Origin: Crocodylus rhombifer
Lineage: Eukaryota; Chordata; Crocodylia; Crocodylidae
Length of the DNA: 64,000 nt
Direction: 5' to 3'
Assembly: GCA_038503035.1 (NCBI GenBank)
Contig: JAVSML010001075.1
Span: forward strand, 268,101-332,100
Positions 22,441 to 34,937 of the stretch are shown here, in pieces (position 1 is the first letter of the stretch; every line of letters begins with the position of its first letter). The position numbers were made by a program, and so were the translations under genes. A model generated the notes under the pieces. It was not told the origin of the DNA. It saw only the letters and a program-made list of their open reading frames with translations, and ran no database searches.

Positions 22441-25400
22441 CTCCTAGGGACACTTTCCCTCGCCAACCAACCACTGAGGCTTTCCTTTTCCTCACAGTGT
22501 TGCAGAACAAACAACATTGTAGTTGAGGGGACAGCGGTGGGAGGGCTGGCATTTCCCTCACTGGAGGGCATTATAGTCTTAGACACTTTCTAATTTTATT
22601 CCATAATCCAGTGAAAGGAGCATATGTTTTGTAGATTAGAATTTACATCTTTCTTACTCACTTGAGCAATAGGTGTGTGTGTGTTGGTGGGGGGGAGGTT
22701 TGGGGCAGAGGGGGAGATGGAAGGGAGGCATAGCATGTGTTGAAACTGAAAGCACAAGGGCCACAGCTAGTTTGCTGTATAAACTGAAACCATTAAGGCG
22801 ACACTGTTGGCATGGAGCTGCTGTCAATAGCTCTGACATAGCTGTTCTTCTAAAATAATAATAATTTCCATGTTTTTATTTCTATGATGTACCACTGTAC
22901 ATGAAACCCCATTAAACTATTGGCCCTCTGCAAAGAGAGAGCATCTGTGTTTCATTTAACAGCTGAAGAATAGTAATTAAGAAGTTTTTGTGGAGCAAGG
23001 GCTTGGAGAGCTAAAAATAAAATCCATACATGCACAACATCATACCTCTAGGCATCATTAATGCTACACCCCACCGCCATATTGCCCTTGTAGCCCTGTC
23101 AGTCTCACAGTCATTGCTGTGCTGAATCCTTGTCTTCCATTGTAGGGCACCGAGGCAGAACTCTGAGAATGCCCCGGGTCAGACACTAGGTCCATGACAT
23201 ATTGTATGTACAATGGGAGTGTGGAACACATGCATGTATAAAACAAAGTAAAAACATTTTATGAAAGTAATAATGTGATTGTTACATACTGAAATGCTGG
23301 ATCCCTGCACTTCTCAGAGGGTTCAAGGCACTTGGACATTCAACTCCATGGTTTGCAGGCATCAGCTGTATCTGCATAGGAAAACAGAGAAAACATTAGT
23401 TGGAAAATGCGTAACATTTGAGACAGGTTTTCCACCCCATTATACCTATGTGGGCTGGGACTAGACTGTCTAAGATCTATGTGGGAAATCCCATGGATAT
23501 CCAGGCATCCACACAAAACTCATATGCTCTGTGGTACTCTCTGAGCTCTCTGACACTTTATATAACAGCTGTGGCCTCCCATCTGGTCATAGCACGCTCC
23601 TCTTACCACAAGTCTGCAATATGTTTGTGTTAAAAAAAATACAACCCCGCTCCCCTCCCCCCCGAGACAAATGCAAACAAATAATCCATTTGAGGAAATG
23701 GTGCCCTGTACCTGAATAATATGCAGACAGTCAATGAGGCAGACTTCAGAAAATAAGGTGCTATGTACAGTTTGTTGACCTCTTAGTATGACAAGCTCTT
23801 TGTTCAATCTACGAAGGAGACTTACATATACACAAAGTTCCAGAAAGCCTAAAACCAGAATGCCTGTTATTTTAGCAGAAGCTGTGGTTCATTGGACAAC
23901 CTGGTAGGAGCCAGGATAAGCTTTCCTCACCTAAAAGGTGAGTCACTTTTTCATATACTGAATCTTTGTCTGATAAGGAATAATCAAGAAAAGAAAAAGA
24001 ATTTGTACATGTGCAGTTAATTTGTGGGTAAAATTATATGTCTGGACTGCTCTTGCTTTTAATCAACATCTGCTCAATTTTTTTCTGGCTCCCAAAAACC
24101 TCAAACACTAGCGATTGTGCTCTTTTTCAGCCAGTAGAAAGGAATTTACATACCAATGTCTGTCTGACAGTTTTAGGCTACCAAGGATGTGAGATCTCTA
24201 GTGAGCTGACTGGTAATAAAAATATGACAATATACAATACGTGTAGCTTGTGTCACCCACCACATGGAGTTGTTGGCCAGCCTTTTGTTTTCTTCCTTTC
24301 AATAGTATCAGAAGGTATGTAGAGCTTGATTTCTTTTTGATCATACTGTGTCTATACTTTTTCAGATACAAATTGACTAGCTGTAATTTTGCATTCTCAG
24401 GCAATCTCAGGTATAATTTGTTACACTGTCTGTTTATCTGAGTATATCTACGTACCATTTAGTAAGATGTCTAGATATTGTCCATTACACACATTTCTTA
24501 CATTCAGTGTTCAAATGATTCTTTGCGGGAGAGAAAATTTCCTGCTCCTGAAGAATTTACATAGCTTGTGGGCACAGTATTTTCTTTCTGAACGTCTCAA
24601 AGTTATTATGAATGAAAAAATAATTTACATGGTTCCCAAGTGAGACAGGAGGCACTGAGGCAAGAGACACCTTAATGAAATTCACTCTAAAGTGCTAACA
24701 GAATTGCCAGGGTCATATGGAACCATAACCATTATTTTTGAGAACTTCTAGAGAATGACGGCCCCGGAGGAGTGGAAAATGCTCAATTACTAGCTTTAGG
24801 AAGAGGTAAAGAAAAAAGATGTGGGATTTACATACTAGTAAATTTAACTTTAGCAGGAGAGTGATAAAATTAATATTTTATTCAGTATGTACAGAGAAGA
24901 CAATGGGATCATAAATATAAAGCCATGTGGTCTTGCCAAACTTGTGCCAATGTAACCTAATTATTTTTTTCATGGGCGAGAGTAGTGGGGAGGGAGGGAG
25001 GGGGAAAGGCAGAAAATAAAGACAATAGCAAGGCTACATCATTACAAATTCACTTTTGGGAGGCATATGCTGTCATTCTATATGGCATTTTCCAAGGGAA
25101 ACTAGAGAAACAGAGTGGGTGGAACAACTATATAATGGGAAAAAATAGTTAAAATCCCAAATTGAGCCAGATCCCACCAAATAATTTTGTGGTGAGAGTT
25201 TAAAATAAACTGTTTATTTTGTAGGATTCCACATAAAGAGACGTAAATTAGCATATAAAATCAAGCACTGCCCAGGATTGGCATAGTAATCTCTGATATT
25301 CAGTGAAGTATTTTCCTTTGGAGGCTTGAATCAAGTAACCTTAATGTTGATCTAAGAGGGCAGCAGAGGATTCCCCCCTCCCAGCACCGAAAAATCCAGC

Positions 25401-25599
25401 TAATCCACCTGCCTTTTCTTTTACTCCTATGTAGTAGAAGCTTTGTATTATAGTGGGAAGGAGAAACCTGTGGCCCAGAGGGATTGAATGGAGAGTGTGA
25501 TGGACTCCACCCATCCCCAGTTGACAGAATGACTTGGAAACTAAAGCAGATACTTCAACTTGGGCTAGAAATTGTCTTGTTGCTTACTAACCCGAGGAT
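22441..25599. other. Unique intergenic DNA, nothing recognised
   Basis: Low-complexity spots only (a GT/G-rich tract near 22674-22715, a GGGAGGGAGGGAGGGGG tract near 24992). No genes or repeat termini are supported. Confidence 0.45.
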
Positions 25600-26788
25600 C
25601 TGTGAATGTGGAGGAAGCCGTGGACATAATTTACCTTTGACTTTAGCAAGGCTTTTGATACTGTCTTCTACAACATTGTTGCAAACAAGCTGAGCAACTA
25701 TGAGTTGGATGAATGGGCAATAAAGGTGATAGAAAGCTGGCTAGATTGTCAGGCTCAATAGGTATTAATCAATGGCTCAATGTCTAGTTGGCAGCCAGTA
25801 TCAGGTAGAGTGCCCCAGGGGTTGGTCCTGGGGCTGGTTTTGTTCCATATCTTCATTAATGATGTGGAAGATGGAGTGGATTACACCCTCAGCAAGTTTG
25901 CAGATGATACCTAGCTAGGGGGTGTAGTAGATGTGCTGGAGGGTAGGGCTAGGGTTCAGAGAGACCTAGACAAATTGGAGGATTGGACCAAAAGAAATTT
26001 CATGAGGTTCAATAAAGACAAGTGCAAAGTCCTGTACTTAGGATGGAAGAATCCCATGCACTGCTACAGCCTGGGGACTGACTGGCTAAGCAGCAGCTCT
26101 GCAGAAAAGGACCTGGGGGTTATAGTGGATAATAAGATGGATATGAGTCACCAGCGTGCCCTTGTTGCCAAGAAGGCCAACAGCATATTGGGCTGCATTA
26201 GTCGGAGAGTTGCCAGCAGATCAATGGATGTAATTATTCCCCTTTATTCTGCACTGGTGAGGCCACATCTGGAACACCGTGTCCAGTTTTGGGCCCCCCA
26301 GTATAGAAAGGATGTGGACAAGTTGGAGAGGGTCCAGCACAGGGCAATGAAAGTGGTCCGGGGCCTGGGGCACATGACTTATGAGGACAGGCTGAGGGGA
26401 ACTGATTTTTTTTAGTCTGCAGAAGAGAAGATTGAGAGGGGATTTGATAGCAGCCTTTAACTACCTGAAGGTGGTTCCAAAGAGGATGGAGCTAGACTGT
26501 TCTCAGTGGTGGCAGATGACAAAACAAGGAGCAATGGTCTCAAGTTGCAGCAAGTGAGGTTTAGGTTGGATATTATGAAACATTTTCTCACTAGGAGGGT
26601 GGTGAAGCACTGGAACAGGTCACCTAGAGAGGTGGTGGAATCTTCATCCTTGGAAGTTTTTAAGGCCTGGCTTGACAAAGCCTTGGCTGGAATGATTTAG
26701 TTGGGGATGGTCCTGCTGTGAGCAGGGGGTTGGATTAAATGACCTCCTGAGGTCCCTTCCAACCCTAATTTTCTATGATTCTGTGATC
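25600..26788 (+). mobile_element. CR1 LINE, 5'-truncated
   Basis: Plus-strand CR1 with complete 3' end. It enters in the reverse transcriptase near the first catalytic Asp motif (VDIIYL-DFSKAFD equivalent, frame-broken at about 25630), then GVPQGLVLG (about 25815) and FADDT (about 25900). One long frame at 25933-26415 gives EKDLGVIVDNKMDMSHQ and VIIPLYSALVRPHLEHRVQFW. The 3' UTR ends TTCTATGATTCTGTGA at about 26788. Frameshifts make it a dead copy. The left edge is approximate. Confidence 0.92.
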
Positions 26789-26947
26789 TGGGGTAGGAGT
26801 ACGATGACAAAAGTGCAGCTCCCCACTGTAACTATGAATATTTTGCCGAAAGTGTTTTTGAGTTGCAACGATCTTCCAGACCAAACAGAAGTTCATTGTT
26901 GGTTAAAAGGGGAAGGGGAGTCTGAAGCTGGTTTCCCTTAGCAATGT

Positions 26948-27121
26948 CCCCTCCTCCCTCCCAGCCGGTCACTGTTTTCAGAATGGGAGGAGGGGAAGAG
27001 AGCAGAGGGAGTTTAGTCTGGGTTTTTTTCTGTCTCTGCGGGAGGTTGGGGTGGGTGGATTGGACCCTCCTTCCATTTCCCTGCCTCCCATTCTGAAAAT
27101 AACAACAGGCTGGGAGGCAGC
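26948..27121. repeat. Inverted repeat, ~37-bp arms
   Basis: The left arm CTCCCTCCCAGCCGG...TTTTCAGAATGGGAGG (about 26953-26989) and the inverted right arm CTGCCTCCCAGCCTG...TTTTCAGAATGGGAGG (about 27085-27121) agree at most positions, around a roughly 95-bp GA/GT-rich loop. It is likely the core of an old palindromic transposon; outer borders were not resolved. Confidence 0.6.
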
Positions 27122-27399
27122 ACAGATGCAAGTTACAGAAGATGCTATGTTTTGAAACATCTTCATGTGAAACCTCATTCAATGAGGGTTCAGATTTTTG
27201 TGAGATCGGGCCCTTTTAAAGCACTTTGTAGGTGTGCACTTCTGTTTGGTCAGAGCTGTAGATTGCATTCAGGGGCTAGATCAACCAAAACTTGTCACTT
27301 CTGCCTATACCCTCAGAGGTACCCAGACCTCCATTCCCTCAGTGAGTGTTCAGGATAGCTGAGTACTACATTCCCTTTCTAAGTTTTCACAGAAGTTCT

Positions 27400-28220
27400 T
27401 CTTAAGTCTAATACTATTTAACATACCTATTCATTAGTGGCTTGTAAGTATATATTGGAGAGTACACTAATCAAATTTGTGGCTGATACAAACTTAGAAG
27501 TGATTGCAAATTATTTAAAAGATAGTGGGGTTAACAATTAACTGGTAATTTTAAATCAGGGAATTGGTTCAGTGTAAATAAATTGAACTTTATATAAGAG
27601 GCTGTCATGAGGGGGAATGATTGAATAAACAAATAGTGACTGGGGAATAGTTCCCACATGGAAGAGTCCTAGAAAAAGGCTGATGTCAGAATCTGTAAGA
27701 TACCTGGATGTTAAGAATCAATGTGATGTAGCTGCAGAAAGTGTAAATGCAGTGGATTAAAGTAGTTTTTCAGGTAAAATGATGAATTGGTTATTCTGCT
27801 CTGTCGTTTCTGATTAGCACCACTCTGGAAAGACAGGAAAATTAGGAAAGAGAGATAGACGAGAGAGAAATTCTAAAAGGCAAAGCTTATGTGGAAAGGA
27901 TAAGAGAATAGAGCAAGTTCAATTTAAAGGCTAGAAGATGGAGTGGGGAACATGTTCTCACCTTACAAATAAACAAAGGGATGTTAAAAAGTGGATAAGC
28001 AATAATTTTTCTCCTTTTGTATTTAGGGACAGAACTAGAAGTGCTGAACATATGCTGTGGCAGTGAAAATGTATGTGCAATGCCAGAAAAAGCTTTATAG
28101 GTATTGTATAAAAACCGTAAGAGAACAAAAATGAATGCAAAAGGAAGTTTACAGAATATCTTGAAGACTAGACTTGATGTACACCTCAGGAATGGATAAG
28201 GGATAATGAATACTATAAAA
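27400..28220 (+). mobile_element. Ancient CR1/L3-like relic
   Basis: A highly decayed plus-strand RT-like segment. 27405-27530 recalls the CR1 LFN-IFI-L...STL-KFVADTNL region with stops, 27690-27760 recalls the DLGV...QCDVAAESVNA region, and further weak similarity continues to about 28220. No continuous frame exists. The call rests on the order of degenerate motifs. Confidence 0.5.
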
Positions 28221-31119
28221 GATTTTTTAAAGCTCTGGGGAGAGGTCTGTGGTTAGCAGCTCTGCTTCTCTGCTCCGTTGGTCCAGTGAAACCTTTTGCA
28301 GAAAGAGTGTAACTTAGCTGTGTGAGGCAAAGCTTTCTTGAGGCCTAGCAGAGCCTGCATACTACATTTCTCCCGGGAATTAAGGACCATGACAAGCCTC
28401 CTTATTTTCTGTCCCAAATGTAAGGCTCATTTCTTTGTCCTGCCTTGCCTAATGGAAATGCACAATGACACATACATTAAAATCTATCTATCTACACAGA
28501 ACATCTCCCAGCACACCCTCCTTACCCCCTCCCCCCCCAAACCCATGATAAAGGAGATATAGGAATTAATAAAGAATAGAAATAGTTCCAGCAATTATTT
28601 AGAATAAGGGACTCCATGCCTCCTCAGAGGCTGCTTCTCTCCAAATGATTCTAGGAAATAATGTACTGTCCCTGGAGCTATTTTCAGTAGATAAACATCT
28701 AATAAATGCATGTTACATTTGAAGCACCAATACAGTTTTAATCTTGCATTAATCCCACATTGTTCTTTTTCCCAATCAAAATAGAACTTCACTGACAAAG
28801 TGTCATCTACATTCCAGGGTAGAACCCAATATTTCACTGTTGTCAACCCATTGGCATTTGTGTATCTTTTACACTTCTATTTTTATTACTTGGGCATGTG
28901 TCTGTTTAATTTGGTGAGGTTGATAGCACTGTCTGGAGCTCAGTATAGTGTAGACAAGTGCCCTGCAAACTTCTTTTGAATAAGGTCCTCTAAAATATCT
29001 TGTTCCAGGTATCCTGTACCACCACCTGCTATATAAGTCTACATGTACTTTTTACCTTAACTAAGGTCTCCATTCTGATCTGTAGCAACTACTTGTGATA
29101 CAGGAAATTTCTCTCATAGGCCTAGAATAGAGTGTCCATTGCCATAATATTGAAGTGCTAAGCAATCCTGCTGAGCACAGTGACAGCTGTGCAGGATGGG
29201 GTTAAGGATTTGTGAAACAGGAAAATATTTCCTGAATACTACTTGGAGATGGTCCAGCTTAACTCAGTGGTCACCTGAGCCAGATTTCATGGAGCTCTTC
29301 AGAAGTAAGCTTATTGGTCTTGGCATTGTTAGTGGACCCTTCACAACAATGGAGATTAGAGTGGAAAAACTCTATTGGTGAAGAGATTAGATTGTGTTGT
29401 CACTTTTCGCTTTCAGAGTGGTTTGAAAATCTGCAGTGTGTCCCTGCCATCCAGATTATGCCCTATTTTATTGGAGGCTAGCGCATCTTAAATGATGTCA
29501 TTTACATTTTTGGTTTTTGTACTTCACTGTGGAGTGAAAATTGTAATAAAACGTGTGGCTCTCTTAGTTAATTTAAGGTTATGCTGAATTGAATGCTTGA
29601 ACTTCTCTGTGTTCTCTGAGGGTCTGGAGTCCAAAATCAACTTCAATAATTTGTTAGGTTTGATTACAGTTATACAGAAAGGACCTTTTTGTTGTATAAT
29701 TTATACATACACGTGCACATTTGCTTCTTCTCCTCCTACCCTTGTTCCTCTGTTCTTTTTTTCATTAGCAGGCAAGCTACTAGGGCTTGGTTGCTCCTAA
29801 AGCAGAGAAGAGGTTGCTGATGTTTGCCAGGGTAAATGTTTATCTGTGAAGCTTGTTTCCTTTGTTATTCCTTCTTCAGAGAAATGGTTCCTTAGAAAGG
29901 GACCAATTTTTCTTCTGTCCTTTTTCAACAGCTCCATCATTAGCCAGTTATAAGTAGAAACTGGAAAGCATCCAAACTTGTCTGTATGAATCCCAGTGAC
30001 CCTGTTTCACTATTCCTTCCTTGCAGTCAAAGTTTTGAGAGTAGCTGGAGCAGCATTCGTCTCCACAGCGGGGCTTAACTCACTCGCATGTTCTACCTGT
30101 TTTTCAGGTCTGCAGTTTCATTTCCCAGGTTTCCAATTTATCACTGTTTCCCCCAGTCCTCGAAGTCATGAAAAATGACAAAGGTTGAGGATATCAAGCC
30201 AGCTGGGAATCTTGGCCTACTTCCCAACCTAAAATCTGAGTCTTGATCACATGGTATTGCCAAAGTAAACAGGCGTCAGGAATTGTGAGACACAAATGTA
30301 ATAAGTCCTTTGCAAAGAAAGATTTTTTTGATTATTTCTAAACATAGCTTTAAAAAAAGGATAAGCATGTTGGTGAAAGACAGGCTGTTTGCTAAGTACC
30401 ATTTTGGCCACTGCTTTCTGTTTCCTTTCGACAACACTCAGGCAAAGTCTAGTGGAATGACAATAGACAACAAAGTCTGGCACTCAAGGAGCTTAAGAAC
30501 CTTCTGATGTGTTCACAAAGTTTATTTCAAATTAAAAATGAAAGCAAACAGAAGAAAACACTATCACGTAGTCAGGCTCAAGTTTTGTTTTGTTTTTTAT
30601 TCAGTTAGCACCTTGTTGCACAGAAATTAAAGATTAAGGAAAATAAAATGAATAGAGGTCAAGATTATCCCTTCTGTGTCAGCTGAAAGCTAGATATGGG
30701 ATGTCAGATGGGGGTGTGGGGAGGGGAGGCAGTGCAGAAGAAAGGAGTACTGACTTTTATGTGGTTTCTACCAGAACACAGAACTTCCCTTGGACATAAA
30801 TACTTGGGCTGAAGAGGAAACAGACCAAGGTCATTGTGGAGTGGAGATAGGTGACAATGCATTATGAAAGTATCTGCATTCTCTTCTCAATACTACAATG
30901 CCTAAGCTAACATATGAAGATAGATGGAGCAATACATAGTAATTTTTTTGCATGCATGCATGATGGTCTGAAGCGGCAATACCAGTAAGATGCATCCTGG
31001 GACCTCGGGCCAGCTGGGGAGCAGGAGTGCCACAATGAGCATTGTCAATCTATGGCATGTTCTAGACCAAACCCTACAGGAGAAAACTCACATTCTGCAT
31101 GAGGATTGCCCATGCAGGA
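28221..31119. other. Unique intergenic DNA, nothing recognised
   Basis: Simple tracts only (for example C-rich 28526-28541 and GTTTT repeats near 30584). No supported exon, repeat border or RNA gene. Confidence 0.45.
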
Positions 31120-32852
31120 TTGAGAAAAAAGGAATTTTCCCAGGACATCTCAGGAGAAAACTGAACTCCTAAAGGACTATTTTACTTTGGTATTTCACCA
31201 GATGAAGGGGCAAATCATACTAGATAAAGTTCAGAATGGGCATGGTGGGAATGACTACTTTCCTACTGTTGATGTTGAGCTGGTGCCTGATTAGTTAGAA
31301 AAGTTAGACATTTATAAGTCAGCAGGACTGGATGAACTTCATTCAAGAGTGATGAAGGAGCTGGCTGAAATCATTGTGGGACCTCTGGCGAAACTCTTCC
31401 AAAACTTGTGGTGCTTGGGGGAGGTCCCTGAAGACTGGAAGAGGGCCAATGTTGTGCCTATCTTCAAGAAGGGGAAAGGACCTGGGCAACTATAAGTCAA
31501 TTAGCCTAACTTCTATCCCAGGGAAAATCCTGGAAAAAAGCATCAAGGAGTCTATGTGTGATACGTTTGCAGAACGTGGGATTCTGAACAACAGCCAGCA
31601 TGGCTTTGTTGCAGGCAGGTCTTGTCTTACCAATATCAACTCCTTCTACAACCAGGTAATTCACCACCTGGATAAGAGAGAGGAGGTCGACATTGTATAC
31701 CAAGGCTTCCAAAAGGCCTTTGATTAGGTATCCCATGATGTTCTCATGGGAAAATTGGAGGATTGCAGGGCTTAACTGCTCTACCATTAGGTGGATAGGA
31801 AGCTGGCTGAGGGGTAGGACCCAGAGAGTTCGAATTAACGTGTACCTGTGTTGTCCTGGTGAGAAGTGGCCAGTGGTGTCCCTCAGGGGTCCATGTTTGG
31901 TCTAGTGTTTTTCAACATCTTTATCAATAATTTGGATGTGGGGCTGAAGAGCTCACTGGCCAAGTTCGCAGACAACACCAAGTTATGTGGGAGTGTGGTC
32001 ACACTTGAAGATAGGCTGCAGATACAGATGGACCTAGATAGGCTGACAAATTGGGCATACTGGAACCAGATGAAATTCAACATTGAGAAGTGTAAAGTGC
32101 TCCATCTGGAGATGAACAACCCCCAACATACTTACAGGCTTGGTCATGCCAAACTGATTAGCACCACAACTGAAAAGGATCTAGGGGTAATAATACACTG
32201 TAGTATTAACACAAGTCATCAGTGCAATGCTGTATCCAGCAGGGCAGACAATACTTTGGGATGCATCAACCGATGTACCTCAGACAAAACTAGGAAAGTG
32301 ATTCTTCTGCTTTACTCAGCATTGGTGAGGCCACAACTGAAGTACTGCATCCAGTTCTGAGTGCCACACTTCAACAAGGATGTGGAAAAGCTTGAGGGAG
32401 TCCAGAGAAGAGCCACCCATAAGATTAGAGACTTGCAAAGCAAGCCATTTGAGGAAAGGCTGAGGGACTCTTTAGCCTGAAAAAGAGAGGGCTGAAAGGG
32501 AACTTGGTAGCAGCTTACTGCTATATCAGGGGAATACAACAAGGGCTCGGTGAGCAAGTATTCACCAAGGCACCCTGGGGAAAACCAGGAGTAATGGCCA
32601 CAAAATCTTGGAAGACCATTTAAGGCCTAGCATTAGAAAAAACTTCTTCACAGTCAGGGTGTCCAGACTGTGGAATAAGTTCACTCCAGAGGTGGTGCAA
32701 ACACCTACCCTGGAAATCTTCTAAGAGGAGACTGGACGGTCACCTTGCTGGGGTCATCTGACCCCTGTTGTCTTTTCTGCCTAGTGCAGGGGGGCTGGAC
32801 CCAATGATCTTGTGAGGTCCCTTCCAGCCCCTTAAAATCTATGAATCTTTCG
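31120..32852 (+). mobile_element. CR1 LINE, 5'-truncated
   Basis: A plus-strand CR1 covering most of the RT. Pieces include EKTELLKDYFTLVFHQ (about 31155, matching the KANLLNRYFASVFHQ region of the intact copy), YKSISLTSIPGKILEKSIKE, HGFVAGRSCLTNINSFYNQV, SGVPQGSMFGLVFFNIFINNLD, KFADNTKL (second catalytic Asp replaced by Asn), and VILLLYSALVRPQLKYCIQF. The 3' end is at about 32852 (CCTTCCAGCCCCTTAAAATC). Frames at 31374-31727 and 31866-32360 are offset by indels. Dead copy. Confidence 0.93.
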
Positions 32853-33227
32853 CATTTCCTCTGCAGAAGGATTCAGTTAATGCTCTCCTATCCAGAGTGG
32901 CACTGATATCACTGATAATGCTGGTGAGTGACAAAGGACTAAATCCATGCAGAAAGAGTGCATTTTTGAGCCTTGAGGTAAGTTAGTGTAAGGGAGGCAA
33001 AGGACCCATTCTACTTTGACAACTAGATGGAGCAGGAATAATATTGAATCCCCCAAACCAAGCATGAGTGCCAAAACTATGGAAAAACGGGTTGCGTGAA
33101 AATCAAAAACTAAAATACTGGAGAGGACAGAGGGAAGTGAAATGGAAGTGTTGGAAGAACAATCCTGTGAACAAATCTGGAGCAGATTGTAGGTCAGAAT
33201 TACAAAGAAGAGGGAACTTCTCTTTGA
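32853..33227. other. Spacer between two CR1 copies
   Basis: About 375 bp of unique-looking DNA with no features seen. Confidence 0.4.
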
Positions 33228-34258
33228 GTGTTTGGATTGTCGTGCTCAATAAGCAGTCATCAATGGCTTAATGTCTAGCACAAAGGAGGTATTAAGTGGG
33301 GTTTCCCAGGGGTCTGTTCTGGGTCTGGAATTGTTAAACATCTTCATTAATCATTTAGGTAATGGATACTGAGTGCATACTTGAGAAATTTGCAGATGAC
33401 ACCAAGTTGGGTAGAGATGAAGATAACCTGGAAGGTAGGGTTAGGATCCAGAATGACCTGGATAGACGGCAGAAATGGTCTGCAATCAATCAGATACGAT
33501 TCAACAAGATCAAGTGCAAAATCTTTATCTTGGGTAAAGAATAATTGCATGGACAAATACAGACCAGGGAATGATTGGCTAGGCTGCAGTACTGCAGAGA
33601 ACAGGGGTTACAGTAGATCATAAGTTGAATGTGAGCCACCAGTGTGCTCTTGTTGCCAAATAGGCCAATAGTATACTGGGTTAAATTAACAGTAGTGTCA
33701 CTTGCAAATCAAGGGAAGTCATTCTTCCCCTCTTTTCAGCACCAGTAAGGTTTCACTTGCAGTCCTGTGTCCAGTTGTGGATCCTGCACTTCAAGAAAGA
33801 TGTGGAAACCTTTGGAAAGAGTCTGGTGGAGAGCAGTAAAAATGATTAGAGGTCTAGAAACATGACTTATGAAGATAGGCTGAAAGAACTAGGGTTATTT
33901 CGTTTGGAGAAGAGAAGACTGAGGGTGATTTTATAATAATTTTCAAATACCTGAAGGATGATTGTAGAGAGGATAGAGATGGGCTGTTTATTTTTTGTGA
34001 TGTAAGGGACAATTAGGAACAATGGGTGCAAGCTGCAGCAGAGGTTGGAGATGAGGAGGAACTTTCTGACTATGAGGGTGGTCAAGCATTAGAAAAGGCT
34101 ACCTAAAGAAGTTGTAGAATCTCCATCCCTAGAAATTTCCAGGAGCAGGCTGGGCAGAAACTTAGCTGGGATGGTTTAGTCAGGGATGCTCCTGGCTTGT
34201 TTAGGGGGCTGGAGTAGAAGACCTTTTGACATCCTTTCCAACCCTACTTCTTATGATC
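33228..34258 (+). mobile_element. CR1 LINE, 5'-truncated
   Basis: Plus-strand CR1 whose reverse transcriptase matches the 25600 copy in layout. Recognisable pieces are CILEKFADDTKLGRDEDNLEGRVRIQNDLD (frame at 33362) and later segments that need frame changes. The 3' end is at about 34258 (CCTTTCCAACCCTACTTCTT). Dead copy. Confidence 0.88.
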
Positions 34259-34353
34259 TCAAGTGAAATCTTTAAATAGTTCTGATTTCTATCAATGACC
34301 CTAATGTATCATCCAGCATGACAAGGAAAGCTGTTTTTGTATGATGGTATGTT

Positions 34354-34399
34354 CCATCCATTCTATGCCGCACCATTATAAGGGGCATAGAATGGATGG
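34354..34399. repeat. Perfect 16-bp stem hairpin
   Basis: CCATCCATTCTATGCC (34354-34369) is exactly inverted at 34384-34399, with a 14-nt loop. Its function is unknown; it may be a palindromic transposon remnant. Confidence 0.9.
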
Positions 34400-34729
34400 G
34401 CAAGTGCCATATTAGGGGCAAGTGAAGTTGGTTGGTTACTGGATTAGGGAAATACCATTCAGAAGAGACCAGGGCTTTTAGGTCATTATTCATAGATGAG
34501 ACATCTAAGAAGTCAAGACATCCCAAGTAAGGAGGAAAGAAAAACACAAAAAATATTTTCAGTGTCACTTCACAGCCCATTTGAGTTTCTGCTTAGGAGG
34601 TAGATTAGTGAGACATGGGAGCATATTTGTGTGTGGTTTAAGGTCACGAAGAGTAGGTTGCTGCTGGTAAACCAGGTGAAAAATCTGGGTAAAAGGGGTG
34701 TTGCTTCTAGCCGTGTTGGTCTAAGGACA

Positions 34730-34937
34730 TAGGCAGGCAGGGTTCTTTGGGTAGATGTGACATCATTTATTAGACTAACTAAATTGTTAGAAAAAAGTTC
34801 TTTGCAAGCTTTCAGGCACAAACAGCCTTTTTCAGGCAAGGGTGTTTGTGCCTGAATGCTTGCAAATAACTCTTTTCCAACTTTTTAGTTAGTCTAACAA
34901 AAGATGTTACATCTACCCAAAAAGCCTTGCCTGCCTA
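34730..34937. mobile_element. Palindromic MITE, 'TTATTAGACCAACTAA' family (copy 2)
   Basis: The left arm begins TAGGCAGGCAGGGTTCTTTG, then GTAGATGTGACATC, TTTATTAGACTAACTAA and GCAAGCTTTCAGGCACAAAC. The right arm repeats these in inverse order, ending TTGCCTGCCTA. The inner parts align with the element at 7944-8163. It is preceded by GTTGCTTCTAGCCGTGTTGG (34700-34719), a segment without a partner on the right, which may be part of the same family. Confidence 0.78.
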
